DNA of 64,000 nt from Granulicella sp. (GCA_025408425.1 JANXYX010000021.1:62001-126000), one strand, 5' to 3'; positions 29,428 to 37,756 are shown, numbered from the stretch's first letter. The notes: generated by a model not told the origin, from the letters alone. Program-made: numbers and translations.

Positions 29428-29571
29428 CTAGATGACCCTGAGGAGGAGCAGGATGAGGATGATGGTGAGGATGAGACTGATTCCGCCGCCACCGTAGTGG
29501 CCGAGTCCTGGACCCATTCGATAGCCACCAAAGGCGAAGAGCAAGATCAGGACGACAAGGATAATAAGCAT
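29428..29571 (-). CDS. Small hydrophobic protein, DUF3309-like
   Basis: This short gene encodes 47 residues: MLIILVVLILLFAFGGYRMG, then a Gly-rich PGLGHYGGGG turn and a second hydrophobic half ISLILTIILILLLLRVI. Two membrane helices joined by a Gly/His/Tyr-rich loop are the hallmark of DUF3309 proteins, small stress- or envelope-associated membrane proteins of unknown function. GGAGAA lies 7 bases before the ATG. It sits between the hydrolase gene on the same strand and a divergent GNAT gene. It is short, so expression is not proved by the sequence alone. Confidence 0.75.
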   Translation of the reverse strand: MLIILVVLILLFAFGGYRMGPGLGHYGGGGISLILTIILILLLLRVI

Positions 29572-29708
29572 TCTGTTTCTCCAATGCGACGAATAATCAC
29601 CGCGTAGAGAGTGAGATGCAGATTTTGATGGTGCCGTGATGGCGGTATTGAATGCGTTGCTTGAGGGCGTTTTGAGTTGGGGAGGAGTGTGCCTTTTATA
29701 CTGGGCGG

Positions 29709-30317
29709 ATGGCGAGCTTTGGTTTGCGGGTGGCTACAGCTGGGGACGTTGCGGGGATTCGTGAGCTGATTGGGGCGTCGGTGCGTGGGTTGCAGGCGGC
29801 GGACTACTCGGGTGCGGAGATTGAGGGGGCGCTGGCTACGGTGTTTACGGTGGATAGTCAGTTGGTTGCGGATGGGACTTACTTCGTGGCTTTTGCTGAG
29901 GGTGGGGAGTTGGCGGGGTGTGGCGGGTGGAGCTTTCGGAAGACGCTGTATGGAGGCGACCACCAGTTGGAGAAGGCGGACCCGCATACGGTGAGCGAGT
30001 CGAGGCTCGACCCGGCGGTGGATGCGGCGAAGGTTCGGGCGATCTTTGTGCATCCGAAGTTTGCGCGGCAGGGGCTGGGGAGTTTGTTGCTGCAGGCTGC
30101 GGAGGCTGGTGCTCGGACAGCAGGGTTTCGGCGGTTTGAGATGGGAAGCACGCTGACGGGTGTGGCGCTGTATGCGTTGAAGGGGTATCGGGAGGTGGGG
30201 CGGATTGCGGTGCCGGTGGGCGGTGGGGAAGAGATTGGGATTGTGCGGATGGTGAAGGAGGGTGAGGGCTGGCCGATGAAGTTGGATGAATGGCCACCCG
30301 CCCGGACCTTGGCCTAG
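29709..30317 (+). CDS. GNAT family N-acetyltransferase
   Basis: The protein uses acetyl-CoA to acetylate an unknown amine. The 202 residues include the GNAT core: VRAIFVHPKFARQGLGSLLL (beta-4 and the acetyl-CoA pyrophosphate loop, Q/R-x-x-G-x-G/A-like: RQGLGS), then GARTAGFRRFEMGSTLTGVA and ALYALKGYREVGRI. The N-terminal part has the usual substrate-side helices (DVAGIRELIGASVRGLQAAD). The insertion at 85-110 (FRKTLYGGDHQLEKADPHTV) is longer than in minimal GNATs. There is no operon partner, so the substrate is unknown. Confidence 0.85.
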   Translation: MASFGLRVATAGDVAGIRELIGASVRGLQAADYSGAEIEGALATVFTVDSQLVADGTYFVAFAEGGELAGCGGWSFRKTLYGGDHQLEKADPHTVSESRLDPAVDAAKVRAIFVHPKFARQGLGSLLLQAAEAGARTAGFRRFEMGSTLTGVALYALKGYREVGRIAVPVGGGEEIGIVRMVKEGEGWPMKLDEWPPARTLA

Positions 30318-30472
30318 GACTGGTCTGCGAGTGTGCTGATCTCGGCTTCGGTGAGCTGGTTCCATGATTTGTTCCTCTGTTCCAGTTTCGGCTTTGGCTG
30401 TGTAAGGTCTGCCTCGAGTTCGGCTGATAACCCGCGCCCGTCAGAATGCATCTCAATATCTCAATTGAATTG

Positions 30473-30512
30473 AACGGAGGGCCCTGCATTTTAACGGAGG
30501 GGCCTGCATTTT
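30473..30512. repeat. Perfect 20-bp tandem duplication carrying the ribosome site of the next gene
   Basis: Unit 1 (30473-30492) AACGGAGGGCCCTGCATTTT and unit 2 (30493-30512) AACGGAGGGGCCTGCATTTT match at 19 of 20 positions. Each contains a Shine-Dalgarno-like GGAGGG. The TTG start of the downstream gene at 30511 overlaps the end of unit 2, and CTGCATTTTGCAG (30504-30516) forms a small palindrome across it. Confidence 0.9.
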
Positions 30513-31866
30513 GCAGGTCGTAGATGCTGTGCATTTTCAAATCAACGAAGTCCTAGGCGCCAACGATTTGGAACTGGTGATGAGTACGCTGGAGGCGAAC
30601 CTACGCCCATTGGCGAAGCGTGTTGAGCGGTCAAGCAACCAGTTGATGGCGTTTGGGATAGGACCATCGCCGGTGGCGAAGAATGGTAACGACAAGTCGA
30701 TTTTTCTAGCGACGGCGGCGGGGGCCGGAACGTGTGTGACGGTAGATGTGAACTATCAGGCATCCGGGCTGCTGGGGACGGTTTCGCAGGACGATGTGGT
30801 CCGCCGCAAGATTCTGGGTGCGATGGGCAAGGCGAGAGTGGAGTTGGGAGATTTCGGGCCAGCAGGGGAGCCGCATGCTGAGGTGAAAGGCACAATTGAG
30901 CCCAGTGCGGCGGCTGCCGAGGTCAGGGAGGAAGTTTGGGGTGCTCCGGCGGTGGATGATGCGGTGATTGAGCCGAAGGCCTGGGCTGCCGAGGTCAGGA
31001 AGGAAGTCCCTAGTGTTCCGGTGGTGGAAGTGGGGGGGGCGGCGGATGGGAGGCGGGTGCTGGCTGTAAGCGCGGTGGGTGGGGCTGACGAGAGATATGA
31101 GGGCAAATTTACTCAGGCAAAGGCTTTGGCTACGGATGCTTTGGAGACTGCTGTCCCGGAGAGAGTTGATCTGGAGGATTTTGGTCTGGAGAAGTCTGCT
31201 GCGGTGAAAGCTGTGGTGAGTACTCGGGCTAGTGGTGTGGTTGCGGAGAAGATCAGCGCGACTGAAGAGGTAAACACTGAACGGGTGTACGTGGCGCCAG
31301 TAAAGTTGCCGCGGAAGGATTGGGAGGAGCAGGCTGAGGCAACAAAGCGTCGGGCGCGAAAGATGGCTCAGGTGCTGTCGGCGACGCTGGCGGTGGGATG
31401 CGTGGTGGGATGGGCGGCGGGATGGGGGGTGGACTTTTTGCGTGTGGCGCCGCCGCCGGTTGCGGTTGTGGTTGCACCGAACCCATTGAGTGGGTTGTAT
31501 GAGCAGGATCTGACGGTGTGGCTCCAGCATTGGGCGGCGGCGGAGGAGGGGAGAGATGCAGTTGTTCAGGCGGCATACTATGCCGATCCGGTGACCTGGT
31601 ATTTACGGACGCCGCACGTTAGCCATGCTTTTCTGCTGGCTCTCAAGGAAGATTCAATCAAGAAGAAGGATGCAACGACGACGCTAAAGGTCGAGGACGT
31701 CAAGGTTGTGCGCCAGACCAAAGATGGCGCCAGCATACAGGCCATGAGACATTTCATGGTCCTGTCCGGGGACGCTAATGTGAGAGAAGATTTCGTCGGG
31801 ACCCTGTTAAAGGTGAAGCGCATCGACGGGGAATGGAAGATTACGGAAGAGCGCAACGTGCAGTGA
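30511..31866 (+). CDS. 451-residue membrane protein with repeat region, unknown function
   Basis: I recognise no family for the whole chain. It starts at TTG with a strong GGAGGGG ribosome site 8 bases upstream. Residues 1-115 form an alpha/beta-like domain (VHFQINEVLGANDLELVMST, SSNQLMAFGIGPSP, IFLATAAGAGTCVTVDVNYQ). Residues 115-290 are Ala/Glu/Val-rich and contain two copies of a 24-residue unit, IEPSAAAAEVREEV... and IEPKAWAAEVRKEV..., encoded by a 72-base tandem repeat starting at 30895 and 30967. A membrane helix follows (AQVLSATLAVGCVVGWAAGW, about 295-317). The C-terminal 120 residues (GLYEQDLTVWLQHWAAAEEG, then VVQAAYYADPVTWYLR) look like a SnoaL/NTF2-like fold. The layout suggests a cytoplasmic sensor or binding domain anchored to the membrane with an external NTF2-like domain; this is inference. 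Confidence 0.7.
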   Translation: MQVVDAVHFQINEVLGANDLELVMSTLEANLRPLAKRVERSSNQLMAFGIGPSPVAKNGNDKSIFLATAAGAGTCVTVDVNYQASGLLGTVSQDDVVRRKILGAMGKARVELGDFGPAGEPHAEVKGTIEPSAAAAEVREEVWGAPAVDDAVIEPKAWAAEVRKEVPSVPVVEVGGAADGRRVLAVSAVGGADERYEGKFTQAKALATDALETAVPERVDLEDFGLEKSAAVKAVVSTRASGVVAEKISATEEVNTERVYVAPVKLPRKDWEEQAEATKRRARKMAQVLSATLAVGCVVGWAAGWGVDFLRVAPPPVAVVVAPNPLSGLYEQDLTVWLQHWAAAEEGRDAVVQAAYYADPVTWYLRTPHVSHAFLLALKEDSIKKKDATTTLKVEDVKVVRQTKDGASIQAMRHFMVLSGDANVREDFVGTLLKVKRIDGEWKITEERNVQ

Positions 31867-31886
31867 GGGGTGGGACGGTGGTGACC

Positions 31887-32177
31887 TCAACGCGGTATGT
31901 CATATTTCTTTCTCATGTCGTCGAAGACTTCTTTGAGCGGGCGGGTGCGGCCTTCCCGCATGTCTTCGAGACCTTGACGGATGCCTTCGTTGACGTCGGC
32001 TGCGGCGGCGAGGTCGAGGAGGCGCTGGTAAGCGGCGGCGTCCTGGACGACGGCTTCGGGTTTGCCGTTGACGGTGAGGATGATGGGGCGCTGGGTGGCT
32101 TTGAGCTGCTGCATGAACTCGACGGAGTTATTGCGGAAGGTGGTGAGGGGCTGGATGTCTTTGGTGATGTCGATCAT
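31887..32177 (-). CDS. Orphan Phd/YefM family antitoxin
   Basis: The 96 residues are a typical type II antitoxin of the Phd/YefM superfamily: an N-terminal DNA-binding fold (MIDITKDIQPLTTFRNNSVE, RPIILTVNGKPEAVVQDAAA, YQRLLDL) followed by a charged C-terminal tail (EGIRQGLEDMREGRTRPLKE) that in the family wraps the toxin. The tail reads VFDDMRKKYDIPR to the end. No toxin is visible: the downstream neighbour on this strand is separated by only 20 bases from the stop of the convergent 451-residue gene, and no RelE/ParE/Doc frame lies upstream. It may be a solitary regulator or a remnant. An imperfect palindrome in front of the gene fits autoregulation. The ATG at 32177 was chosen by family alignment; a longer frame upstream is not supported. 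Confidence 0.85.
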   Translation of the reverse strand: MIDITKDIQPLTTFRNNSVEFMQQLKATQRPIILTVNGKPEAVVQDAAAYQRLLDLAAAADVNEGIRQGLEDMREGRTRPLKEVFDDMRKKYDIPR

Positions 32178-32191
32178 GGGTGGCCGTCTTG

Positions 32192-32211
32192 AAGGTATTT
32201 TATCGTACCTT
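32192..32211. promoter_or_regulatory. Inverted repeat, likely antitoxin operator
   Basis: AAGGTA (32192-32197) and TACCTT (32206-32211) form a 6-bp inverted repeat with an 8-base AT-rich spacer. It ends 15 bases before the antitoxin ATG, where Phd/YefM proteins usually bind to repress their own promoter. Confidence 0.5.
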
Positions 32212-32380
32212 TTGATTTGGTCGGCGAATCTTGGAGGAAAATGGTTTGCGCTTTGAAACTGCATGAATGGGGCATCCGAGGGTATCGGTGCTTTCTCATG
32301 TACGGGCCATCCGCCGAAACCCCAGGGCCGTAAAGTGCCTACTATGTGATAGATTCTCAAAGGTCTGGAGGTGTTGAGAG

Positions 32381-32698
32381 ATGCACATAAGCTGCAAGAT
32401 TTGTGACAAGGGTTCGCTGATCCAGAGAAAGAAATATCGAATGTCTGGTCCCGTGGTCTTTATCGGCTATGTTTTGCTTGTTCCTTCTGTCTTGGGAGTC
32501 ATTGTTAGCGCCATAATGTTCTTAGAGATTTCTTCTGCTTCGCGATTGAATAATGATGCTGCAGCCGGATTGGCGGGTGGATTCTCCATTTTTCTCGGGC
32601 TAGCATTTTTTGTATCGGGACTGCTCGGCTGGTTGCTCGTTATGAAAAAGCAGGTACTGGAGTGCAATATTTGCAGCGCTGTTGTGAATGCATCTTAA
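32381..32698 (+). CDS. Small zinc-ribbon-like membrane protein, unknown function
   Basis: The 105 residues start MHISCKICDKGSLIQRKKY, a CxxC pair, continue with two membrane helices (VVFIGYVLLVPSVLGVIVSAIMFL and GFSIFLGLAFFVSGLLGWLLV), and end with a second CxxC in VLECNICSAVVNAS. Both Cys pairs face the cytoplasm if the helices form a hairpin, which would allow a zinc ribbon. I recognise no named family. GGAGGTG lies 8 bases before the ATG, so the start is firm. Base composition is AT-richer than flanking core genes, and neighbours are an orphan antitoxin and another orphan gene. Confidence 0.75.
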   Translation: MHISCKICDKGSLIQRKKYRMSGPVVFIGYVLLVPSVLGVIVSAIMFLEISSASRLNNDAAAGLAGGFSIFLGLAFFVSGLLGWLLVMKKQVLECNICSAVVNAS

Positions 32699-32799
32699 CG
32701 GAAGACTGTTTGCATTTTATTGAAGGTTGAGCCTTTACTCGGAGCGCCATCACGTCTCGGTGCTTATACCGTATGAGCACCCGGTTACTTCATTTTTCT

Positions 32800-33621
32800 C
32801 TATTGAAGCGGTAACGACCTGTTACAAGCTAGGGGTAGATTTACGGGTAGCGGTTTGATTTCTCCGCTTTCGGGCATTGAGGATGGTTGTAGTAAGGTGC
32901 GCGTCTTGGGGTCAATCAGCACCAATTCCGCTGCATTATCGGATAGATCGGTAGGATTGAACAAAGTGCTGCGGGCAAACCAGCCGTCTTTATGCTGTTC
33001 TATTACATCAGAATATGCATTAGAGCTGAGATAGCCGTAAAGCAGCAACCGCTTTCTGTACTCGCCGCCTAATTCCCTGGCTAGAGATGCGAGCTCGTTT
33101 TGATTTTGGTAAGGGTATTGCCTAGCTAGCCTGTAAACGGTAAGTTCACCGTGGATGAGCCTCAACCCCACTACAGTTAGATACCGACTGGGAGTGCTTT
33201 GATAGGCCCCGATGAAACGTCTCTCTCCCCATATTCCTCGTGGGGTAAGATCGCACTCGTACCTGTATCGACGAAGTATTTCGAGGTTTTGTTTTGTAAT
33301 TACGTTATAAGCGTTCAGGCCATATTTCCAACTAAGTGCCTCCGCAAGCTTAGCCTGATCTTCAGGTGTATAGCCGCGAAAGGCGTTTTCAGGCAGACAT
33401 CCTACTCCCGTACATTTAGCTTTTGAAAAACCTTCTTTAGGCTCTATCCATTGGGTTTTGTCAAAGCGAGCATCCCGGATACTCTGCCCAATACAAAATC
33501 CATCGAGACATGCTGGAGTTTCTTGCGCCCAACTTAGAGATGATCTGAGTATTGCAAAAACACAGAACGAGAAAATGCAGTGCCTCGCTTCGGCTATTAA
33601 CATCCCCCGCGCCTGTCTCAT
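32800..33621 (-). CDS. Secreted protein of unknown function
   Basis: The 273 residues start with a signal peptide (MRQARGMLIAEARHC, then IFSFCVFAILRSSLSWAQ). The mature part has a Cys cluster (PACLDGFCIGQS, AKCTGVGCLPEN) that could form disulfides. The rest is mixed helical and strand-like, with RGYTPEDQAKLAEALSWKYG, YRYECDLTPRGIWGERRFIG and LIHGELTVYRLARQYPY. I recognise no family. GGGAGGA lies about 10 bases before the ATG at 33621; an alternative ATG at 33603 lacks a well-spaced site. Composition is AT-richer than ffh next door, and no partner gene is evident, which fits a recently gained gene. Confidence 0.7.
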   Translation of the reverse strand: MRQARGMLIAEARHCIFSFCVFAILRSSLSWAQETPACLDGFCIGQSIRDARFDKTQWIEPKEGFSKAKCTGVGCLPENAFRGYTPEDQAKLAEALSWKYGLNAYNVITKQNLEILRRYRYECDLTPRGIWGERRFIGAYQSTPSRYLTVVGLRLIHGELTVYRLARQYPYQNQNELASLARELGGEYRKRLLLYGYLSSNAYSDVIEQHKDGWFARSTLFNPTDLSDNAAELVLIDPKTRTLLQPSSMPESGEIKPLPVNLPLACNRSLPLQ

Positions 33622-33744
33622 TGCGTCAGTTTCCTCCCTAGCAGCTGCATTGAGCGGAATTAAAAGTTTCAAATCATCTGGTGATGCTAATAAAGCCGGA
33701 AGCAAGCAGCTTGTCTTATTGAACTTAATATTCGAAGAAATGAT

Positions 33745-35130
33745 TTACCGGCCGAAGCGTTGTTTGCCTTGCATTTGGGACATCATGCGTTGTTGGGCTT
33801 TGATGCCACCGCCGCCGCCCATCATCTTGAACATTTTGCGCATCTGGGCGTATTGGCGGAGGAGGTTGTTGACGTCCTGGACGGTGGTGCCGGAGCCGCG
33901 GGCGATGCGTTTGCGTCGGCTGCCTGAGATGATCTCGTGGTTCTCTCGCTCTTTGTTGGTCATCGAGTTGATGATGGATTCGACGCGGGTGAACTGGCTT
34001 TCGTCGACGCTTTCGGCGGCTTTGGCCATGCCGGCGAAGGGTCCTACGGAGGGGAGCATCTTGAGGATGGACTGCATGGAGCCCATCTTCTTGATCTGAC
34101 GGAGCTGTTCGCGGAAGTCGTCGAGGGAGAAGCCGTCGCCGGAGAGGGCTTTCTTGGCGAACTGCTCGGCCTTGCCGCGGTCGAGTTTTTCTTCGGCGCG
34201 CTCCAGGAGGGTGGCGATGTCGCCCATGCCCATGATGCGGGAGACGATGCGGTCGGGGTGGAAGGGTTCGAAGGCATCGGGCTTTTCGCCGGTTCCGATG
34301 AACTTGATGGGTGCGCCGGTGACGTGGCGGATGGAGAGGGCCGCGCCTCCGCGGGCGTCACCGTCCATCTTGGTGAGGACTGCTCCGGTGATGGTGAGGA
34401 GGTCGTTGAAGGCCTTGGCGGAGTTGACGGCGTCCTGGCCGGTCATGGCGTCGGCGACGAAGAGGATTTCGGATGGGTTGAGGAGCTTTTTGAGCAGCGC
34501 CATCTCGTCCATGAGGGCGGCGTCGATCTGGTTGCGTCCGGCGGTGTCGACTATGAGGATGTCGCAGCCGTAGTTGGCGGCTTCGCGCTTGGCTTCCTTT
34601 GCGAGGCGGAGGACGAGGTCGGTGTTGGGGGTTTCGCCCTTGAGGTCTCCCTCGTAGATGTTGGAGCCGGTGGAGCGGGCGACGATGGCTAGCTGCTCGC
34701 GGGCGGCGGGCCTGTAGACGTCGACAGAGACCAGCATGGGGCGGTGACCGCCCTTTTTGAGCCAGGCGGCGAGCTTGCCGGAGGTGGTCGTCTTACCGGA
34801 GCCCTGCAGGCCAGCCATGAGGACGACGCTGGGGGGCTGGGAGGCGGTGCGGAAGCGGGCGGTGTCTTTGCCGAGGAGGGTAACGAGTTCGTCGTGGACG
34901 ATTTTGACGATCTGCTCGGAGGGGGACAGGGCAGTGGTGACCTGGGTTCCCATGGCGCGGGTGCGGATGTGCTCGACGAGTTCGTTGACGACGTTGAGGT
35001 TGACGTCGGACTCGAGGAGGGCGAGGCGTATCTCGCGGACGGCGTCGGAGATGTTCTCGTCGGTGATGGTGCCCTGGCCGCGGAGGTTCTTAAAGGATCG
35101 CTGTAGTTTGTCGCTTAGGTTTTCAAACAT
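33745..35130 (-). CDS. ffh: Signal recognition particle protein Ffh
   Basis: Ffh binds signal peptides of nascent membrane proteins together with 4.5S RNA and docks to FtsY. The 461 residues begin with the N-domain, MFENLSDKLQRSFKNLRGQG, then the GTPase G-domain: GLQGSGKTTTSGKLAAWLKK (residues 107-126), DVYRPAAREQL, DTAGRNQIDAALMDE and TKMDGDARGGAALSI. The C-terminal M-domain is Met-rich (LRQIKKMGSMQSILKMLPSV, MKMM..., RMMSQMQGK), including the RNA-binding segment EIISGSRRKRIARGSGTT. Length is typical. The gene stands alone, divergent from xerD with 148 bases between the starts. Confidence 0.97.
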   Translation of the reverse strand: MFENLSDKLQRSFKNLRGQGTITDENISDAVREIRLALLESDVNLNVVNELVEHIRTRAMGTQVTTALSPSEQIVKIVHDELVTLLGKDTARFRTASQPPSVVLMAGLQGSGKTTTSGKLAAWLKKGGHRPMLVSVDVYRPAAREQLAIVARSTGSNIYEGDLKGETPNTDLVLRLAKEAKREAANYGCDILIVDTAGRNQIDAALMDEMALLKKLLNPSEILFVADAMTGQDAVNSAKAFNDLLTITGAVLTKMDGDARGGAALSIRHVTGAPIKFIGTGEKPDAFEPFHPDRIVSRIMGMGDIATLLERAEEKLDRGKAEQFAKKALSGDGFSLDDFREQLRQIKKMGSMQSILKMLPSVGPFAGMAKAAESVDESQFTRVESIINSMTNKERENHEIISGSRRKRIARGSGTTVQDVNNLLRQYAQMRKMFKMMGGGGGIKAQQRMMSQMQGKQRFGR

Positions 35131-35278
35131 GACTAGGGTTAGTTTATCAGTGGTGATGGGTGAGGATGGGGTACTGAGACTGGCTGGTTGGGAAGTGGCG
35201 AATTTGGTGCTAGCTAGGTGGGTACTGCGGCTTTGATGGTAGAGATTTGCGGGGTGAGGGCGCAGATAATCGTGTTCT

Positions 35279-36211
35279 ATGCAGTCACAGGGCCAGGTGT
35301 CGGGAAACGCACGGACGGTGCGGGAATTTGTTGCGTATCTGCGGGTGGAAAAGGGGATGCGTCCGGCGACGTGTGAAGCGTACCAGCGTGACCTGGAACA
35401 GTTTGCGGAGCATGTCGAGGGGCGGGATGGACTGCTGATGACGGCGGCGCAGGCCGATGTGAGCGGATTTATGGAAGGACTGCGGGGGCATGGGGTGGAG
35501 TCGCGGTCGATTGCGCGGAAGCTTAGCTGTCTGCGGGGATTCTTTCGGTGGCTGCTGCTGGATAAGAGGATTGCGCACGATCCGACGGTGAATGTGGAGA
35601 CTCCAGCGAGTTGGAAGGTGCTGCCGAAGAGCCTTGCAGAGAGCGAGGTGGCAGAGATGCTGGAGGTGACAGGGGTTGCTGCTCGGGCAGCGGATGCGGA
35701 TGGGTTGGCGCTGCGGGACCACGCGATTCTGGAGTTGCTGTATGCCGGTGGGCTGCGGGTGGGGGAGATTGTGGCGCTGCGGGAAGAGGATGTGCATCTC
35801 GATCAGGCTCGGGCTCAGGTGCGAGGCAAGGGCGATAAGGAACGGATTGTGCCGCTGGGGCGGAGCGCGGTGGAGGCTCTGGAGCGGTATATGAAGATGG
35901 GGCGGCCGGGGTTGGTGCGGGGTGGGGTGCAGCGGGCTTTGTTTTTGAGTGTTCGGGGGAATGCGCTGACGCGGCAGTGGGTTTGGGAGATGGTTCGGTC
36001 GACGAATAAGAGTGCGAGTCCGCATAAGCTGCGTCATAGTTGCGCGACGCATATGGTGGAGCATGGAGCGGACTTGAGGAGCGTGCAGACGCTGCTGGGG
36101 CACGCGGATATTGCTACGACGCAGGTTTATACGCATGTGGCGCTAGGGCATTTGAAGGCGGTGCACCGGGAGCATCATCCGAGAGGGAAGCGGCGAGTGG
36201 TGGCAAGTTGA
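35279..36211 (+). CDS. xerD: Tyrosine recombinase, XerD type
   Basis: XerC and XerD resolve chromosome dimers at the dif site. The 310 residues have an N-terminal SAM-like core-binding domain ([20 protein letters not shown]) and a C-terminal catalytic domain with the complete active set: Arg160 in GGLRVGEI, Lys184 in GKGDKERI, His249 and Arg252 in [11 protein letters not shown], His275 in [10 protein letters not shown] and Tyr284 in [11 protein letters not shown]. The family assignment as XerC-versus-XerD rests on being the first of two tandem paralogues and is uncertain. It is divergent from ffh. The stop overlaps the TTG start of the next gene. Confidence 0.93.
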   Translation: MQSQGQVSGNARTVREFVAYLRVEKGMRPATCEAYQRDLEQFAEHVEGRDGLLMTAAQADVSGFMEGLRGHGVESRSIARKLSCLRGFFRWLLLDKRIAHDPTVNVETPASWKVLPKSLAESEVAEMLEVTGVAARAADADGLALRDHAILELLYAGGLRVGEIVALREEDVHLDQARAQVRGKGDKERIVPLGRSAVEALERYMKMGRPGLVRGGVQRALFLSVRGNALTRQWVWEMVRSTNKSASPHKLRHSCATHMVEHGADLRSVQTLLGHADIATTQVYTHVALGHLKAVHREHHPRGKRRVVAS

Positions 36212-37173
36212 GCGAGTTTGAGGAACTAGCGGAGCGGTTCCTGACGATGATCGCGAATGAGCGCGGCGCGTCGGAGCATACGGTGCGGGCGTATGCGCGG
36301 GAGGTGCGGAGCTTTGCTGCGTATCTAGGGGAGACGCTGGGGAAGGATGCTGGGATTGGGGCTGTGGAGCATCTGCACATCCGGAACTATCTGGGGCTGC
36401 TGTATGAGCGGGGATTGACGAAGGCGAGTGCGGCGCGGGCGCTGGCGGCGGTGAGGAGCTGGTTCAAGTGGCTGGCGAAGGAGGGGAAGGTGGCGCAGAA
36501 TCCGGCGCTGCTGGTGAGTACCCCGAAGCTGCCGAAGCATCTGCCGCGGGTTCCTAGTATGGAAGAGGTGAATCGGGTGCTGGATTCACTGGAAGGCGGG
36601 GCTGGTTCGGAGAAGAAGGGCGGGGAAGAGGCGGCGGCGTGGCCGGAGCGGGATCGGGTGATCTTTGAGCTGCTGTATGGGTGCGGGATTCGGAACTCAG
36701 AGCTGGTGGGGCTGGATATGCAGCATGTGCAGTGGAAGAACGATGCGATTCTGGTGCGGGGTAAGGGGAAGAAGGAGCGGCTGGTTCCGCTGGGGGATGA
36801 GGCTGCGGTGGCGCTGAGGGTGTTTCTGCCGCTGCGGGAGGCGAAGCTGGTAGCGGCTGGTAAGGGCAAGCTAGTGCATGAGGGCCCGCTGGTGACTAAT
36901 CTGCGGATGCGAGGGAGTGATTGCCGGCTGACGACGCGGAGTGTGGGGCGGATTGTGAAGGCGATTGCGCTGAGCCGGGGGCTGGCGGCGGATGTGCATC
37001 CGCATACACTGCGACATGCGTTTGGAACGCACATGCTGGAAGAGGGTGCTGACCTGAGAGCGATTCAGGAGATGCTGGGGCATGAGCGGCTGTCGACTAC
37101 GCAGCGGTATACGCAGTTGACGGTGGGTCAGGTGCAGAAGGTTTATGACGAGACGCATCCGCGAGCGAAGTAG
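36208..37173 (+). CDS. xerC: Tyrosine recombinase, XerC type
   Basis: The second recombinase has 321 residues and about the same layout: core-binding domain ([20 protein letters not shown]) and catalytic domain with Arg162 ([10 protein letters not shown]), Lys186 ([10 protein letters not shown]), His266 and Arg269 ([11 protein letters not shown]), His292 ([10 protein letters not shown]) and Tyr301 (RYTQLTV). RSELVGL-type sequence replaced by RNSELVGL after Arg162 is the XerC pattern. The start TTG overlaps the xerD stop (TTGA), so translation is probably coupled. An ATG further in ([11 protein letters not shown]) is possible. An insertion of about 16 residues near 130-146 ([17 protein letters not shown]) is charged and probably a surface loop. 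Its stop codon lies inside an inverted repeat shared with the convergent glutathione peroxidase gene. Confidence 0.93.
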   Translation: MSEFEELAERFLTMIANERGASEHTVRAYAREVRSFAAYLGETLGKDAGIGAVEHLHIRNYLGLLYERGLTKASAARALAAVRSWFKWLAKEGKVAQNPALLVSTPKLPKHLPRVPSMEEVNRVLDSLEGGAGSEKKGGEEAAAWPERDRVIFELLYGCGIRNSELVGLDMQHVQWKNDAILVRGKGKKERLVPLGDEAAVALRVFLPLREAKLVAAGKGKLVHEGPLVTNLRMRGSDCRLTTRSVGRIVKAIALSRGLAADVHPHTLRHAFGTHMLEEGADLRAIQEMLGHERLSTTQRYTQLTVGQVQKVYDETHPRAK

Positions 37174-37197
37174 GACTGGGATCAGACCTACTTCGCT
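37164..37197. terminator. Inverted repeat terminator between xerC and glutathione peroxidase
   Basis: AGCGAAGTAGG (37164-37174) and CCTACTTCGCT (37187-37197) form a perfect 11-bp stem with a 12-base loop. The xerC stop TAG lies in the left arm, and the convergent peroxidase gene ends 8 bases beyond the right arm. No T-run follows. Confidence 0.6.
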
Positions 37198-37204
37198 GCT
37201 TGAG

Positions 37205-37756
37205 CTATTGCTTGAGAGCGGCTTCGACGGCTGAGACTACTTCGGGGGAGTCGGGGGTGACGGCTGACTCGAAGCGGGCTACGGGTTTGCCGTTGCGGTC
37301 AAAGAGGAATTTGGTGAAGTTCCACTTGATTTCTCCGGCGATGGTGGGGTTTGCGGATTTGTCGGTGAGGAACTGGTAGAGGGGCGTTTTGTCGTCCCCT
37401 AGTACGGAGACCTTGGACATGATGGGGAAGGTGACCTGGTACTTGTTGGTGCAGAACGTCTTGATCTCGGCGTTGGTGCCGGGTTCCTGTCCGCCGAAGT
37501 TGTTGGCGGGGACGCCGACGATCACGAGGCCGCGGTCTTTGTATTTTTCGTAGAGGGCTTCGAGGGCGGTGTATTGGGGCGTGAAGCCGCAGCGGCTGGC
37601 TACGTTGACGAGGAGGAGGACTTTGCCGTGGTACTGGGTGAAGCTGGTGGGTTTGCCGTCGATGGAGTTGAGCGTGAAGTCGTAGACGCTATGGTGGGGG
37701 GCCGCCATGGCGGTTGAGACGACGCAGAGGAAGAGAGCCAGGACGAACTTACGCAT
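37205..37756 (-). CDS. Secreted glutathione peroxidase family protein
   Basis: The protein reduces hydrogen or lipid peroxides with a thiol donor, likely thioredoxin in bacteria. A signal peptide (MRKFVLALFLCVVSTAMAAP) precedes the domain, with the peroxidatic Cys56 in NVASRCGFTPQY (Cys in place of selenocysteine), the Gln of NNFGGQEPG and the Trp-Asn of WNFTKFLFDRNGK. Cys in FCTNKYQVTFP is the likely resolving residue. Length of 183 residues is normal. Periplasmic location is inferred from the leader. It is convergent with xerC and shows no other partner. Confidence 0.92.
   Translation of the reverse strand: MRKFVLALFLCVVSTAMAAPHHSVYDFTLNSIDGKPTSFTQYHGKVLLLVNVASRCGFTPQYTALEALYEKYKDRGLVIVGVPANNFGGQEPGTNAEIKTFCTNKYQVTFPIMSKVSVLGDDKTPLYQFLTDKSANPTIAGEIKWNFTKFLFDRNGKPVARFESAVTPDSPEVVSAVEAALKQ

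Noticed and set aside
29316-29531. N-terminal extension of the dienelactone hydrolase by 72 residues
   Set aside because: The extension is Ser/Pro/Arg-rich, covers the small DUF3309-like gene in another frame and would hide the signal peptide.
32178-32360. N-terminal extension of the antitoxin by 61 residues
   Set aside because: The family starts at MIDITKD, and the extension crosses the palindromic operator.
35279-37173. Integrase of a genomic island or prophage
   Set aside because: Both genes have XerC/XerD length and motifs, flank ffh, and there is no tRNA, attachment repeat or phage gene nearby.
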